DNA of 37,026 bases from JAYEHK01 sp034659475 (GCA_034659475.1 JAYEHK010000132.1:1-37026); one strand, 5' to 3'. Numbered from the stretch's first letter, positions 25,809 through 35,192 are shown. Numbers and translations: made by a program. The notes: generated by a model not told the origin, from the sequence alone.

Positions 25809-27209
25809 CTACAGAATATATCTACTAAGATCATCGTCCTCCACGATCTTCTTGAGTCTATGCTCCACATACTCCTGATCAATCGTCACTTCCTGTCCAT
25901 CCATACAAGGAGATTCAAAAAGCAGATCCTCCAGCACCTTTTCCATAATTGTATGTAGTCTTCTTGCCCCAATATTTTCTGTCCTGTCATTCACTTCAAA
26001 TGCGGTTTCTGCGATATAATCTATCGCATCATCCGTAACCGTCACCTTAACTCTCTCCGTTGATAGAAGGGCTACATATTGTTTGATCAAAGAATTATGC
26101 GGTTCCGTTAATATTCTTTTTAAGTCTTTTACGCTCAGGCTCTCTAATTCCACTCTAATCGGAAACCGCCCCTGCAGTTCCGGAATCAAATCAGACGGCT
26201 TGCTCACATGAAAAGCACCAGCAGCAATAAACAAAATATGATCAGTTTTAACAGGACCATATTTAGTCATAACAGTTGATCCTTCAATAATAGGGAGAAT
26301 ATCTCGTTGTACCCCACCGCGTGAAACATCCGGTCCATGCCCGCTTTCCTTGTTGGCAATTTTATCAATCTCATCAAGAAAAACAATGCCGTCTTTTTCT
26401 ACTCCCAAAATCGCTTCCCGATTTACATTGTCCATGTCAATTAAGCGCTGTGCCTCTTCAAACGCGAGAATTCTTCGTGCTTCTTCTACCTTAACTTTAC
26501 GTTTTTTCTTGTTCTTAGGCATTAACCCCCCAAGCATATCCTGCATGTTAATGCCCATTTCTTCAACACCCGATCCTGAAAAAATCTCCATAAACGAACT
26601 GTTCTTTTCCTCTACTTCAACTTCAATAATTTCCTCTTCAAGCTCGAATCTGACCAGCTTTTGTTTGATGATTTCACGTTTTTGTTCAATATCATTTAGA
26701 GGCGTTTCCGGTTCATCTTCGTTGCTTCCATATTCTTGGAATTGTCCCAGAATCATTTCAAAAGGATTCTTAGCCCCTTTCGTCTTTTTCTTGGGCAAAG
26801 GCAAAATATAATCTACAAGTCTTTCATTAGCCAGCATTTGAGCCTTTTCTTCCACCTCCTCTAATTTGTCTTGTTTGACCATCCGTACAGAGGTCTCAAT
26901 CAGATCACGTATCATAGAATCAACATCACGCCCGACGTAACCAACCTCCGTAAATTTACTAGCTTCCACTTTAATAAATGGAGCCTTTACTATCTTAGCC
27001 AGTCGTCTGGCAATTTCTGTTTTTCCTACACCCGTTGAACCAATCATAATGATATTTTTAGGATAAATTTCATCCCCCAGTTCAGCCGGCAATAATTTCT
27101 TTCTATAACGATTTCGCAGAGCAATAGCAACCGCCTTTTTAGCATCCTTTTGCCCAACAATATAACGATCCAGCTCTTGAACGATCTCTAATGGCGTAAG
27201 ATTAACCAA
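25809..27209 (-). CDS. hslU: ATP-dependent protease ATPase subunit HslU (ClpY)
   Basis: HslU is the AAA+ unfoldase that feeds substrates to HslV. I place the start at the TTG at 27209, because AAGGAG lies nine bases upstream and the protein then begins MVNLTPLEIVQELDRYIVGQ. This gives 466 residues, the usual length; the longer reading to 27299 overlaps hslV and adds unrelated residues. Walker A GSTGVGKT is at 57-64, a GYVGRDV pore loop follows, and Walker B is in the GIVFLDEIDKI stretch. The C-terminus ending LSRYIL docks into HslV. The intermediate (I) domain at about 110-240 is highly charged. Confidence 0.96.
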   Translation of the reverse strand: MVNLTPLEIVQELDRYIVGQKDAKKAVAIALRNRYRKKLLPAELGDEIYPKNIIMIGSTGVGKTEIARRLAKIVKAPFIKVEASKFTEVGYVGRDVDSMIRDLIETSVRMVKQDKLEEVEEKAQMLANERLVDYILPLPKKKTKGAKNPFEMILGQFQEYGSNEDEPETPLNDIEQKREIIKQKLVRFELEEEIIEVEVEEKNSSFMEIFSGSGVEEMGINMQDMLGGLMPKNKKKRKVKVEEARRILAFEEAQRLIDMDNVNREAILGVEKDGIVFLDEIDKIANKESGHGPDVSRGGVQRDILPIIEGSTVMTKYGPVKTDHILFIAAGAFHVSKPSDLIPELQGRFPIRVELESLSVKDLKRILTEPHNSLIKQYVALLSTERVKVTVTDDAIDYIAETAFEVNDRTENIGARRLHTIMEKVLEDLLFESPCMDGQEVTIDQEYVEHRLKKIVEDDDLSRYIL

Positions 27210-27240
27210 GAATACGCACTCCTTTTCCTTTGATGCACTC

Positions 27241-27774
27241 TTATTCCAACACCTCAACACTGATATGGTCATTCGTATATACACAAATTTCTGAAGCAAT
27301 TTTCATAGATTCTACTGCGATCTTCCTTGCATCCATATCCGTAAAACGACTTAACGCTCTGGCTGCAGAAAGAGCAAATGTTCCACCCGACCCAATGGCC
27401 GTAATGCCATCATCAGGTTCAATAATTTCGCCGTTTCCAGAGACAAGAAACATACTGTCCTTGTCGGCAACAATAAGCAATGCTTCCAGCTTTCTAAGCA
27501 CTCTGTCTGATCTCCATTCTTTGGCTAGCTCAACTGCTGCGCGAGTTAAATTCCCGCCTGTTTCCTTGAGCTTCTCCTCAAACTTACCAAACAAGGTAAA
27601 TGCATCCGCCACTGATCCAGCAAAGCCCGCCACAACTTTTCCATTATAAAGGGTTCGGATCTTGGTAGCACTACTTTTCATAATTGTATTTTGCCCAAAA
27701 GTAACCTGACCGTCTCCCGCAATCGCCATTTGATTATTTTTCTTCACGGCCACAATGGTTGTTGCTTCAAACAA
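27241..27774 (-). CDS. hslV: ATP-dependent protease subunit HslV (ClpQ/CodW)
   Basis: HslV is the proteolytic chamber subunit (Ntn-hydrolase fold), here 177 residues. It starts at a TTG with GGAGGTGA upstream and reads MFEATTIVAV. The candidate catalytic threonine is Thr5, preceded by four residues that would need removal, unlike the E. coli protein, where Thr follows the initiator Met. GDGQVTFGQ, the GFAGSVADAFTLF stretch, the Lys-containing region KVVAGF and the IGSGG motif are all present. It starts within the ribosome-site region that overlaps the end of xerC. Confidence 0.96.
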   Translation of the reverse strand: MFEATTIVAVKKNNQMAIAGDGQVTFGQNTIMKSSATKIRTLYNGKVVAGFAGSVADAFTLFGKFEEKLKETGGNLTRAAVELAKEWRSDRVLRKLEALLIVADKDSMFLVSGNGEIIEPDDGITAIGSGGTFALSAARALSRFTDMDARKIAVESMKIASEICVYTNDHISVEVLE

Positions 27775-27780
27775 AAATCT

Positions 27781-28692
27781 TCACCTCCGTGGATGAGTTT
27801 CACTATGAATCGATTTGATATTATCTTTGGTCACATGCGTGTAAATCTGCGTTGTGGATAATTTCACATGTCCAAGTAATTCTTGAACCGATCGCAAGTC
27901 AGCCCCACCATTTAATAAATGAGTAGCAAAAGTATGACGAAACGTATGTGGGCTAACCTTTTGGTTAATGGCCACTTCTTCCACATACTTATTAATAATA
28001 TTCCGAATACTCCTCTCCGATAACCTGGTTCCGAAACGATTCAAAAAAACAGCCTCTGAACTTTCACAATTCTTCTCCAACAAAAAAGACCGGCCCAACG
28101 TCAGATATTCTTCCATCGCAAGTACAGCTTGACTTCCCATAGGAGCAAGTCGTTCTTTGTTCCCTTTTCCAGTAACTTTGATATACTCCTGTTGCAAATG
28201 CAAATCGCTGATATTCAATCCAACCAGTTCACTTACTCTTAATCCTGCAGCATATAATGTTTCCAGAATCGCTCTATCACGTCTCCCGATCTGTTTTGTC
28301 TTATCAGGAGCATTCAGTAATAGTTCTAATTCTACAGGATATAAAAATGACGGCAGTTTTTTTTCCTGTCGCGGTGTTGAAACGTTAGCAATCGGATTCG
28401 TTTCCAGTATGTTTTCCCGACAAAGATAACGAACAAAGGAACGCAATGATGCTAATTTACGTGCCATCGTTGCGCGACTCATGCCACTATCCTGAAGCAA
28501 CGCCAGATAATCTCTAACGGAACGATGATTCACTAATCCCACACTGACTTTTTCCTCTGACATATTATTTTCATCAGCAAGGAAACCAACAAATTGCCTC
28601 AGATCTGTTCTATATGAAACTAAGGTTAAATCAGAAGCGCTTTTTTCAATTTTCAAGTGATTGAGAAAACCATCCATCTGTTGAAAAAACAT
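27781..28692 (-). CDS. xerC: Tyrosine recombinase XerC (CodV)
   Basis: XerC/CodV resolves chromosome dimers at dif with XerD. The 303-residue protein has an N-terminal SAM-like core-binding domain (1-105) and a C-terminal catalytic domain with all key residues: Arg152, Lys176, His249, Arg252, His275 and Tyr284 (in TQIYTHV). It lies in the trmFO-xerC-hslV-hslU-codY order typical of Firmicutes, which distinguishes it from a phage integrase. The stop lies inside the hslV ribosome-site region, so the pair are probably coupled. Confidence 0.95.
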   Translation of the reverse strand: MFFQQMDGFLNHLKIEKSASDLTLVSYRTDLRQFVGFLADENNMSEEKVSVGLVNHRSVRDYLALLQDSGMSRATMARKLASLRSFVRYLCRENILETNPIANVSTPRQEKKLPSFLYPVELELLLNAPDKTKQIGRRDRAILETLYAAGLRVSELVGLNISDLHLQQEYIKVTGKGNKERLAPMGSQAVLAMEEYLTLGRSFLLEKNCESSEAVFLNRFGTRLSERSIRNIINKYVEEVAINQKVSPHTFRHTFATHLLNGGADLRSVQELLGHVKLSTTQIYTHVTKDNIKSIHSETHPRR

Positions 28693-28741
28693 AACGCTCC
28701 CCCTACATTTATTCCTTATTTGAAATATACCATAATAAACA

Positions 28742-30064
28742 TTATTTTACAACATACGCCGCAAACAATTCTGAAAAGTCATTCATTTTATCCATTGATC
28801 TTGAAACATATTGATTGTATCTTTCTTTCTTGTTTTTTATTTTGACGGATAATGGGGGAACAATCCCAAAATTAGCATTTATGGGTTGAAAATTATTCTG
28901 ATCTGCCTGAGTAATGAATTGAACCAGCGCCCCCAGTATGGTTTCAGGAGGCATGGAAAGAGGTTCCTGTCCATGCACGATACGTTTTGCATTGACCCCA
29001 GCCAAGATTCCCGTTGCAGCAGATTCCATATACCCTTCCACGCCTGTAATCTGTCCGGCAAACAGAAGGTTGGGATGGCTTTTAAGTTGCAGAGTTGGCT
29101 GTAATAGCTGGGGACTGCAAATAAAAGTATTCCTGTGCATAACCCCAAATCGAACAAAATCTGCGTTTTCCAGACCAGGGATTAGCTGAAAAACTCTTTT
29201 TTGTTCTGCCCATTTTAAACGGGTCTGACAACCAACTAACCCCCAGACAGTTCCTTCCCTGTTTTCCTGCCGGAGCTGAACAACTGCCCAGGGACGTTTC
29301 CCGTTTACAGGATCTAGTAACCCAACGGGTCTCATGGGACCAAAGCGGAGGGTTTCCACTCCCCTTCTAGCCATTACTTCAACCGGCATGCAACCATCAA
29401 AAAATTCCTTTTTATCAATGCTGTGTCCCTCTTTGATATCTGCATCAATCAATTCATAATAAAATCGTTCATATTCTTGTTTGTTCATGGGACAATTGTA
29501 ATAATCTTCAGTTCCTTTCCCATATCGTGAGGCTTTAAACGCTTTGGTTGTATCTAAGCTTTCCATTGATATAGAAGGAGCCACTGCATCATAAAAATAC
29601 AGATTTTCACTCCCCGTTAGTCGTTTTATATCCTCAAATAGCTCACCACTGGTGAGCGGTCCGGTTGCAATAATGGTGATCTCATTTAATGGAATCCTGG
29701 TTACTTCCTGTCTGACGATCTCAATATTAGGATGGTTTTCAAGCGTAGCGTTAACCAACTTCGAGAATCGCTCCCTGTCTACTGCCAGGGCAGATCCGGC
29801 CGGAACACGAGCTTGCTCGGCACATGAAAGGATCAGTGAGCCCATGCGCTGCATTTCGGCTTTCAACAAGCCCTGCGCCGTATTAATCAACTCTGATTTC
29901 AGCGAATTGCTACAGACCAACTCTCCCATATTACCGCTTTGATGAACATCAGTCATCTTCGCGGGTCTCATTTCATACAGTCTAACTTTCAATCCGGATT
30001 CTGCTAGGTGAAAGGCGGTTTCACTACCAGCCAAACCGCCTCCAACAACGTTTATTATATTCAC
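28742..30064 (-). CDS. trmFO: tRNA (uracil-5-)-methyltransferase TrmFO (Gid)
   Basis: TrmFO makes m5U54 in the T-loop of tRNA, using methylene-tetrahydrofolate and FADH2. The 440-residue protein opens with the FAD-binding dinucleotide fold GGGLAGSE at 7-14. The family blocks RLYEMRPAKMTDVHQSG, GELVCSNSLKS and QITGVEGYMESAATG are all visible. The start is a GTG overlapping the topA stop by four bases (GTGA), indicating coupling. The order topA-trmFO-xerC matches Bacillus. Confidence 0.97.
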   Translation of the reverse strand: MNIINVVGGGLAGSETAFHLAESGLKVRLYEMRPAKMTDVHQSGNMGELVCSNSLKSELINTAQGLLKAEMQRMGSLILSCAEQARVPAGSALAVDRERFSKLVNATLENHPNIEIVRQEVTRIPLNEITIIATGPLTSGELFEDIKRLTGSENLYFYDAVAPSISMESLDTTKAFKASRYGKGTEDYYNCPMNKQEYERFYYELIDADIKEGHSIDKKEFFDGCMPVEVMARRGVETLRFGPMRPVGLLDPVNGKRPWAVVQLRQENREGTVWGLVGCQTRLKWAEQKRVFQLIPGLENADFVRFGVMHRNTFICSPQLLQPTLQLKSHPNLLFAGQITGVEGYMESAATGILAGVNAKRIVHGQEPLSMPPETILGALVQFITQADQNNFQPINANFGIVPPLSVKIKNKKERYNQYVSRSMDKMNDFSELFAAYVVK

Positions 30065-32145
30065 ACAATTTTCCCCATTTCAGGTTTGAATTTGCATTCC
30101 GGATTTTGACATTGAATAACTGGTTCTTTTCCCTTGGCCGTTTTTTCTACCAATGCATCCCCGCATTCGGGACATTTCATTCCAGTCGGTTTGTTCCATG
30201 ATCTGAAACTGCACTCCGGATAATTCTTGCAACCAAAGTATTTACGACCTTTTTTAGATTTAAGTGCAATGATAGGTCCTCCACAAAACGGGCATTCGAC
30301 CCCTATCTCTTCATTAAGGGATTCGGTGTATCGACATTCTGGAAAACCCGAACAGGCAACAAATTTTCCAAAACGGCCATATTTAATGACCATAGGGCTA
30401 CCACATTGAGGACAGTCTTTTCCTGCATCTTCATCCTTGATTTCTATTTTTTCAATGACTTCCTGCGCTTTTTCCAGATCTTCTTTAAAAGGCGCATAGA
30501 ACTCTCGGATAACTTCTTTCCATTCCAGATTTCCTTCTTCAATCAGGTCAAGGTTTTCTTCCATCCTGGCCGTGAAGTCAACCTGGAGAATATCTCCAAA
30601 ATGCTCATTCAATAGATCAAGAACAATAAAACCTAATTCGGTTGGAACAAATTGTTTGCTCTGCCGCTCAACGTAATTTCGTTTAAGTATGGTATCAATA
30701 ATGGGTGCATAGGTGCTCGGCCGACCAATGTTCTTTTCTTCAAGCAATTTTACAAGGCTTGCCTCGGTATATCGGGGCGGTGCCTGTGTAAAATGTTGTT
30801 CTGGAAATAGTTCTTTTACAACCAGCTTATCTCCAGACTTCAAATTCGGAATTTGATTTTTTTGTTCCTCTTCTTCGTTTTCATTGTAGACTTTTTTGTA
30901 ACCAGCAAATTTTATTTGTGATGAACTTGCACGAAGTCCATAATCTCCTGCTTGAATATCAACCATTATAGTGTCATAAACGGCAGGTGTCATCTGGCTA
31001 GCTATAAAACGTTCCCAAATCAATTTATACAGGCGATATTGATCCCTGCTGAGGAATTCTTTGATACTATCAGGTGTCCGACTAACAGATGACGGTCTAA
31101 TCGCTTCATGAGCATCCTGGGCAGATTTGCGGCTCTTATAAATGTTTGCTGTTTCCGGTGCAAATGCATCCCCAAAATGACTTTTAATATAATCCAGTGC
31201 CTCGTCCTGTGCTACTGTTGCGATGCGCGTTGAATCTGTTCTTAAGTATGTAATCAGCCCAATGGTTCCTTCTTTACCCAACTCAAGACCTTCATAGAGT
31301 TCCTGCGCAACCCGCATCGTCCGTTTAGAAAAGAAATTCATACGTTTGGAAGCTTCTTGCTGGAGTGTACTGGTGATAAAAGGAGCATTTGGTTTCTTCC
31401 TTTTTTCTTTTGTTTCAATATTTCGAACAATCAGGGTTTCTTTTTGTAAAGCCTCAACAATCTTGTCTTTTTGATCCTGATCTGCAATAACCAGTTTTTC
31501 AGACTGATAACTCGTCAATCGAGCACGAAAAGCTGGTTTTCTATTGGCTTTCACAGACGCTTCAATCGTCCAGTACTCTTCTGACACAAAGGCCATGATT
31601 TCCTTTTCTCGTTCGCAAATCAGCCGCAAAGTTACCGATTGAACACGTCCAGCACTAAGTCCTTTCCTTATTTTAGCCCAAAGCAATGGACTAAGATTGT
31701 AGCCAACCAGACGATCCAACACACGACGAGTTTGCTGGGCATTTACCCGGTCGACATCAACCGGGCGTGAGTTCTTAATCGCTTGTTTTACAGCATCCTT
31801 TGTAATTTCATTAAACTCGATTCTGCAGTTTGATCCCTCCGGGATCTTCATTGCATGTTGGAGATGCCAGGCAATCGCCTCCCCCTCGCGGTCCGGGTCA
31901 GTTGCCAGCAATACTTTGGATGCCTTTTGTGACTCACTTTTAATTTCCTTTAAAAGCTCACCTTTCCCTCGGATCGTAATGTATTGTGGCTCGAAATCAT
32001 TATCAACGTCTATACCCAATTTGCTCTTGGGCAGATCTTTAATGTGTCCTACAGATGCCTTAACTTTATAATTCTTTCCTAAAAATTTCCCTAGTGTTTT
32101 TGCTTTTGCCGCTGATTCTACAATAACCAGTGTCGTCTTTGCCAA
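30061..32145 (-). CDS. topA: DNA topoisomerase I TopA
   Basis: TopA is a type IA topoisomerase that relaxes negative supercoils. The 694-residue protein has a Toprim domain with the metal-binding cluster D83-P-D-R-E87. The catalytic tyrosine is Tyr300 in GLITYLRTDSTRIA. Three C-terminal four-cysteine zinc ribbons lie between about 575 and 690, each in the form CPxCGxxx...C...C. The start is a TTG with GAGGTGAT upstream. Length and zinc-finger number are normal for Firmicutes. Confidence 0.97.
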   Translation of the reverse strand: MAKTTLVIVESAAKAKTLGKFLGKNYKVKASVGHIKDLPKSKLGIDVDNDFEPQYITIRGKGELLKEIKSESQKASKVLLATDPDREGEAIAWHLQHAMKIPEGSNCRIEFNEITKDAVKQAIKNSRPVDVDRVNAQQTRRVLDRLVGYNLSPLLWAKIRKGLSAGRVQSVTLRLICEREKEIMAFVSEEYWTIEASVKANRKPAFRARLTSYQSEKLVIADQDQKDKIVEALQKETLIVRNIETKEKRKKPNAPFITSTLQQEASKRMNFFSKRTMRVAQELYEGLELGKEGTIGLITYLRTDSTRIATVAQDEALDYIKSHFGDAFAPETANIYKSRKSAQDAHEAIRPSSVSRTPDSIKEFLSRDQYRLYKLIWERFIASQMTPAVYDTIMVDIQAGDYGLRASSSQIKFAGYKKVYNENEEEEQKNQIPNLKSGDKLVVKELFPEQHFTQAPPRYTEASLVKLLEEKNIGRPSTYAPIIDTILKRNYVERQSKQFVPTELGFIVLDLLNEHFGDILQVDFTARMEENLDLIEEGNLEWKEVIREFYAPFKEDLEKAQEVIEKIEIKDEDAGKDCPQCGSPMVIKYGRFGKFVACSGFPECRYTESLNEEIGVECPFCGGPIIALKSKKGRKYFGCKNYPECSFRSWNKPTGMKCPECGDALVEKTAKGKEPVIQCQNPECKFKPEMGKIV

Positions 32146-32175
32146 GATATCACCTCGTTATTTTACTTATTAAAA

Positions 32176-33270
32176 CTACAGTTTTACATAATAGTTACCA
32201 GGCAGGTTCTTGATCAAACCCCCCACTTCCATTTTTATTAAACTTGAACTCAATTCTCCAATCCTTAAATGAGTAACGCTTAGAATTTCATCAAAAGTCA
32301 TCGGCTCATAACCCATACATTCTATAATTATTGATTCATCGTTGTCCAGTAAAAACAACTCATTCTGATGAAAATGATCCGCCGAGGACTTAGAAACATT
32401 CATATCATATTCCTCTAATATGTCTTCTATACACGTTACAACAAGCGCACCCTGCTTAATAAGCCGGTTTGTACCTTCACTGTTTTTACTGCTGATAGGA
32501 CCCGGAACCGCCATTACATCTCTTCCCTGCTCAAGCGCAAAATCAGCCGTAATCAGAGCCCCGCTCTTCTGTTTGGCTTCGATCACAAGTACCCCTCTGC
32601 TCAATCCTGATATCGTTCGGTTTCTTACTGGAAAATTACCGGGTTCTGGAATCGTTTTCACAGGAAATTCGCTGACAACCAATCCTTCATTACAGATCTG
32701 ATTAAACAATTTCTCATTTTCTCGCGGATAAATCACATCCAAGCCTGAACCAAGAACAGCAATCGTGTTTCCCTTTGCCTCAAGGCTTCCCAAATGAGCC
32801 TGGGTATCAATACCACGAGCAAGCCCGGAAACAACAGTAATCTGCCGTTCTGCTAATTCGCCGCCAAAACGGTTAGCCTGTTGTTTTCCATATGGCGTCG
32901 CAGCTCTTGAACCCACGACCGCAACACATAGCTTTTGTGAAATTTCTATCTTTCCATAATAATAGATTATATACGGCGGGTCAAAAATATTGCTTAAAAG
33001 ATATGGATATTGATTATCTTCTATTGTACAAAACTTAATTTCAGACGCATTCAGTTGATCAAGTATCTGCATTGGATCATGCGTTTTTCGAAATGCCAAT
33101 AGCGTTTCAACCGATTGATTACTGATCTTGGAACAAAACAAAGACTGTGCATCTGCCTGAAAACACTTCTGAAAACTGCCAAAGCCATGCTTAATGTTCC
33201 AAAGTGTTTTTTGGCCTATTCCAGGAATTGAGTGAAGTAAACCTAGAGTAGCTAGCTCCATTTTATCCAT
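32176..33270 (-). CDS. dprA: DNA processing protein DprA (Smf)
   Basis: DprA loads RecA onto incoming single-stranded DNA during natural transformation and is also kept widely for other DNA roles. The 364-residue protein has an N-terminal helix-hairpin-helix-like segment (1-60). The Rossmann core (about 100-290) carries GSRAATPYGKQQANRFG, VVSGLARGIDTQAH and IAVLGSGLDVIYP (the diagnostic blocks). A C-terminal winged-helix (DML1-like) domain follows at about 300-360. A second ATG at 33261 is possible. It starts the dprA-topA-trmFO run and is divergent from two small plus-strand ORFs across 160 bases. Confidence 0.95.
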   Translation of the reverse strand: MDKMELATLGLLHSIPGIGQKTLWNIKHGFGSFQKCFQADAQSLFCSKISNQSVETLLAFRKTHDPMQILDQLNASEIKFCTIEDNQYPYLLSNIFDPPYIIYYYGKIEISQKLCVAVVGSRAATPYGKQQANRFGGELAERQITVVSGLARGIDTQAHLGSLEAKGNTIAVLGSGLDVIYPRENEKLFNQICNEGLVVSEFPVKTIPEPGNFPVRNRTISGLSRGVLVIEAKQKSGALITADFALEQGRDVMAVPGPISSKNSEGTNRLIKQGALVVTCIEDILEEYDMNVSKSSADHFHQNELFLLDNDESIIIECMGYEPMTFDEILSVTHLRIGELSSSLIKMEVGGLIKNLPGNYYVKL

Positions 33271-33432
33271 CTTTCCAAACCCTTTCTAAACCATAATTTA
33301 AAAAAAATAATTCCTTCAAAGGTTTATTTTAACATATTGCGAGCAATGACAGTTGGGACAATTTGTTTCTCGTAAAAAGAGCCATACAGGGAAAAATACT
33401 AATGTATATTTACAAGATAGGAGATGAATAAT

Positions 33433-33615
33433 GTGTTTGCAAGTCTATGGGACTACAAAAATTCAACCCTTAAAAAAGCAGTAGGACAGGACAATAAGAT
33501 CGACCCGGGCACTTTTAGTATATTAGAACCCGGATGGATTGCATTGCACGCTGTTGTTATCACTGGCGTCTACATGCTGGGTTGCCGGCTGGGAAAAACA
33601 ATGGATGATTTTTGA
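33433..33615 (+). CDS. Unknown small membrane ORF, about 60 residues
   Basis: I do not recognise this protein. It has a basic, hydrophilic N-terminal half (LWDYKNSTLKKAVG), a short acidic part, and one hydrophobic helix near residues 33-53 (GWIALHAVVITGVYMLG), then GKTMDDF. The ATG at 33424 touches the AGGAG site with no spacer, whereas the in-frame GTG at 33433 has AGGAG nine bases upstream, so I prefer the GTG. It points away from dprA and ends one base before the next ORF, suggesting a two-gene unit. Evidence that it is real is the ribosome site, coupling and plausible membrane helix only. Confidence 0.5.
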   Translation: MFASLWDYKNSTLKKAVGQDNKIDPGTFSILEPGWIALHAVVITGVYMLGCRLGKTMDDF

Positions 33616-33616
33616 A

Positions 33617-33760
33617 ATGAGTGTTAAAAACAGAAAAAAAGTAATGCTATCCCGAGAAGAAGTTTTAGATCAAAATATCTACCAGGAAATGTGGATGCCA
33701 TTAGATGATAAGGAAAACGACATTCTACAGTTGATAAAAAATGGTCCTGTTCACAGTTAA
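33617..33760 (+). CDS. Unknown small hydrophilic ORF, 47 residues
   Basis: This ORF is MSVKNRKKVMLSREEVLDQN and onward to a C-terminal half rich in Asp/Glu (DDKENDILQLI). Its ATG follows the stop of the preceding ORF by one base, so translation by coupling is likely; its own ribosome site is weak. The longer frame back to 33539 overlaps the upstream gene and gives no plausible start. I do not recognise a family. A ten-base perfect palindrome (CAGTTAACTG, 33754-33763) covers the stop codon. It faces the methyltransferase tail-to-tail. Confidence 0.4.
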   Translation: MSVKNRKKVMLSREEVLDQNIYQEMWMPLDDKENDILQLIKNGPVHS

Positions 33761-33782
33761 CTGAATAACAGTCCATGGGATA

Positions 33783-35132
33783 TTATAGACAGATCCATGT
33801 CGTAGCTTCCTGTCCCCAGACGTCATGAATCCTTATCGCAATTGGTCTCCCGATTAAACCACCGTCATTACACCGTATGCAAAACTCAATTGGAAGTACG
33901 TCTTTGAATGGTTTATTTTTAACAATCTGTATATGGGAACAAAAGATGGAATGATCAAAGTTAAAATCAACTTCCCAAAACTCAAGATTTCTATTTAGAT
34001 CTTGTCCACTCAGGATTTTTCCGTTGGAATGATAAGCATTAAGAGAAAGGATAAAGCTTCCATCTTTTTGCTTTTCCAGACTGGCATCAAATAACGAATC
34101 ATTGACTATTTTATCCTTATGGGTATCAATGCGAAACGGTCTGGCACTATTTTGAATCAAACGGTATAAAATGGTTTGTTTAGAAACGTCGCTCTCATCA
34201 CTTAACAACCAGTTTCTATTCAATTGATCGCATACATTGGCAGTGGTCCCTGATCCTGCAAAAAAGTCAGCAACAAGATCGCCTGGATCAGAAGCAGCTT
34301 CCACAATCCGACGCACTAATGCCTCTGGCTTCTGCGTCGGATATTTTAAATTTTCGCGCGCTGTTGGAGATAAAATTTTATTTATATCAGTCCACCAATC
34401 CTGCATGGCCGCTCCCTCTGCACGCAGTTTATATTGATCCCCTTTAACCCTTGTTAATCCACGTTGCAATGTACCCTCGGTATAGGGTCTGTAAAGTGGA
34501 TTATAGGTATATTTATCGGTTTTGGCATACCAGTATATCAGATCATGCTTGCGCATGAGGGTTCGTTTTGACCGTCCCCCGCCTCCATAACACCATACAA
34601 TCTCATTTACAAAGTTTTCTTTACCAAAAATCTCGTCAAGCAAGACCCGGACGTAATGACTACAGTGCCAATCCACATGAACAAAAATGCTCCCTTCTTC
34701 TTTCAAAAGTTCCCGCATAAGTTGAAGCCTGGGATAAAGCATATTTAAGTAATCATTAATATCTCTGGACCAACGATCATCAAAGGCATTCCTCTTTATA
34801 TGAACACCATTGTCCAGTTGAATTTCCGATTGGTAGTTCATCTGACTGCAATAAGGCGGATCTATATATATAAGCTTGATTTTTTCCCTGTAACCATGAT
34901 GATAAAGATCCTGTAAAAAAGAAATGTTATCCCCCCAGAACAACCTATTAGAAATCATTTCGGTTTTGCTTTCATCATCTTTTTGGCAATCAATCTCGCA
35001 GACTTTGCCGGCATAGGGATGTACAAAAACCTTTTGGTGTGTAACACAGGAGGATAAAAAGGTCTCCGTTTTATTTTGTTCTGATTTATTCTCCCATACC
35101 AGATGAGGGGTAACATTACTTTTGTTTTTCAT
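33783..35132 (-). CDS. Orphan DNA N6-adenine/N4-cytosine methyltransferase (beta class)
   Basis: This 449-residue site-specific methyltransferase carries motif IV DPPY at residues 91-94, followed later by motif I in DFFAGSGTT at 289-297, with a target-recognition region between them. That order (IV before I) is the beta class, shared with type III Mod subunits. The extra C-terminal domain (about 335-449) is not recognised. No restriction gene is nearby, so this is an orphan or a lone Mod. I choose the ATG at 35132, because TGGAG sits nine bases upstream; a TTG at 35174 has its site with no spacer. Upstream are degenerate repeats. Confidence 0.85.
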   Translation of the reverse strand: MKNKSNVTPHLVWENKSEQNKTETFLSSCVTHQKVFVHPYAGKVCEIDCQKDDESKTEMISNRLFWGDNISFLQDLYHHGYREKIKLIYIDPPYCSQMNYQSEIQLDNGVHIKRNAFDDRWSRDINDYLNMLYPRLQLMRELLKEEGSIFVHVDWHCSHYVRVLLDEIFGKENFVNEIVWCYGGGGRSKRTLMRKHDLIYWYAKTDKYTYNPLYRPYTEGTLQRGLTRVKGDQYKLRAEGAAMQDWWTDINKILSPTARENLKYPTQKPEALVRRIVEAASDPGDLVADFFAGSGTTANVCDQLNRNWLLSDESDVSKQTILYRLIQNSARPFRIDTHKDKIVNDSLFDASLEKQKDGSFILSLNAYHSNGKILSGQDLNRNLEFWEVDFNFDHSIFCSHIQIVKNKPFKDVLPIEFCIRCNDGGLIGRPIAIRIHDVWGQEATTWICL

Positions 35133-35192
35133 AATAAAATGCTCCATTACGTATTTTAGTCTGCCAGTAATCAACCCTTGATTAGTTAGAAA

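Noticed and set aside
27210..27299. hslU start at 27299
   Set aside because: It would overlap hslV and add about 30 residues not found in the family; the TTG at 27209 has a proper ribosome site and gives the usual length.
33539..33760. Longer plus-strand ORF of 73 codons starting at 33539
   Set aside because: Its first half overlaps the upstream small ORF in another frame; the ATG at 33617, one base after that ORF's stop, is the better start.
33747..33771. Inverted repeat after the small plus-strand ORFs as a terminator
   Set aside because: The stem is short, AT-rich and lacks a T-tract; the ten-base palindrome overlaps the stop codon by chance or for other reasons.
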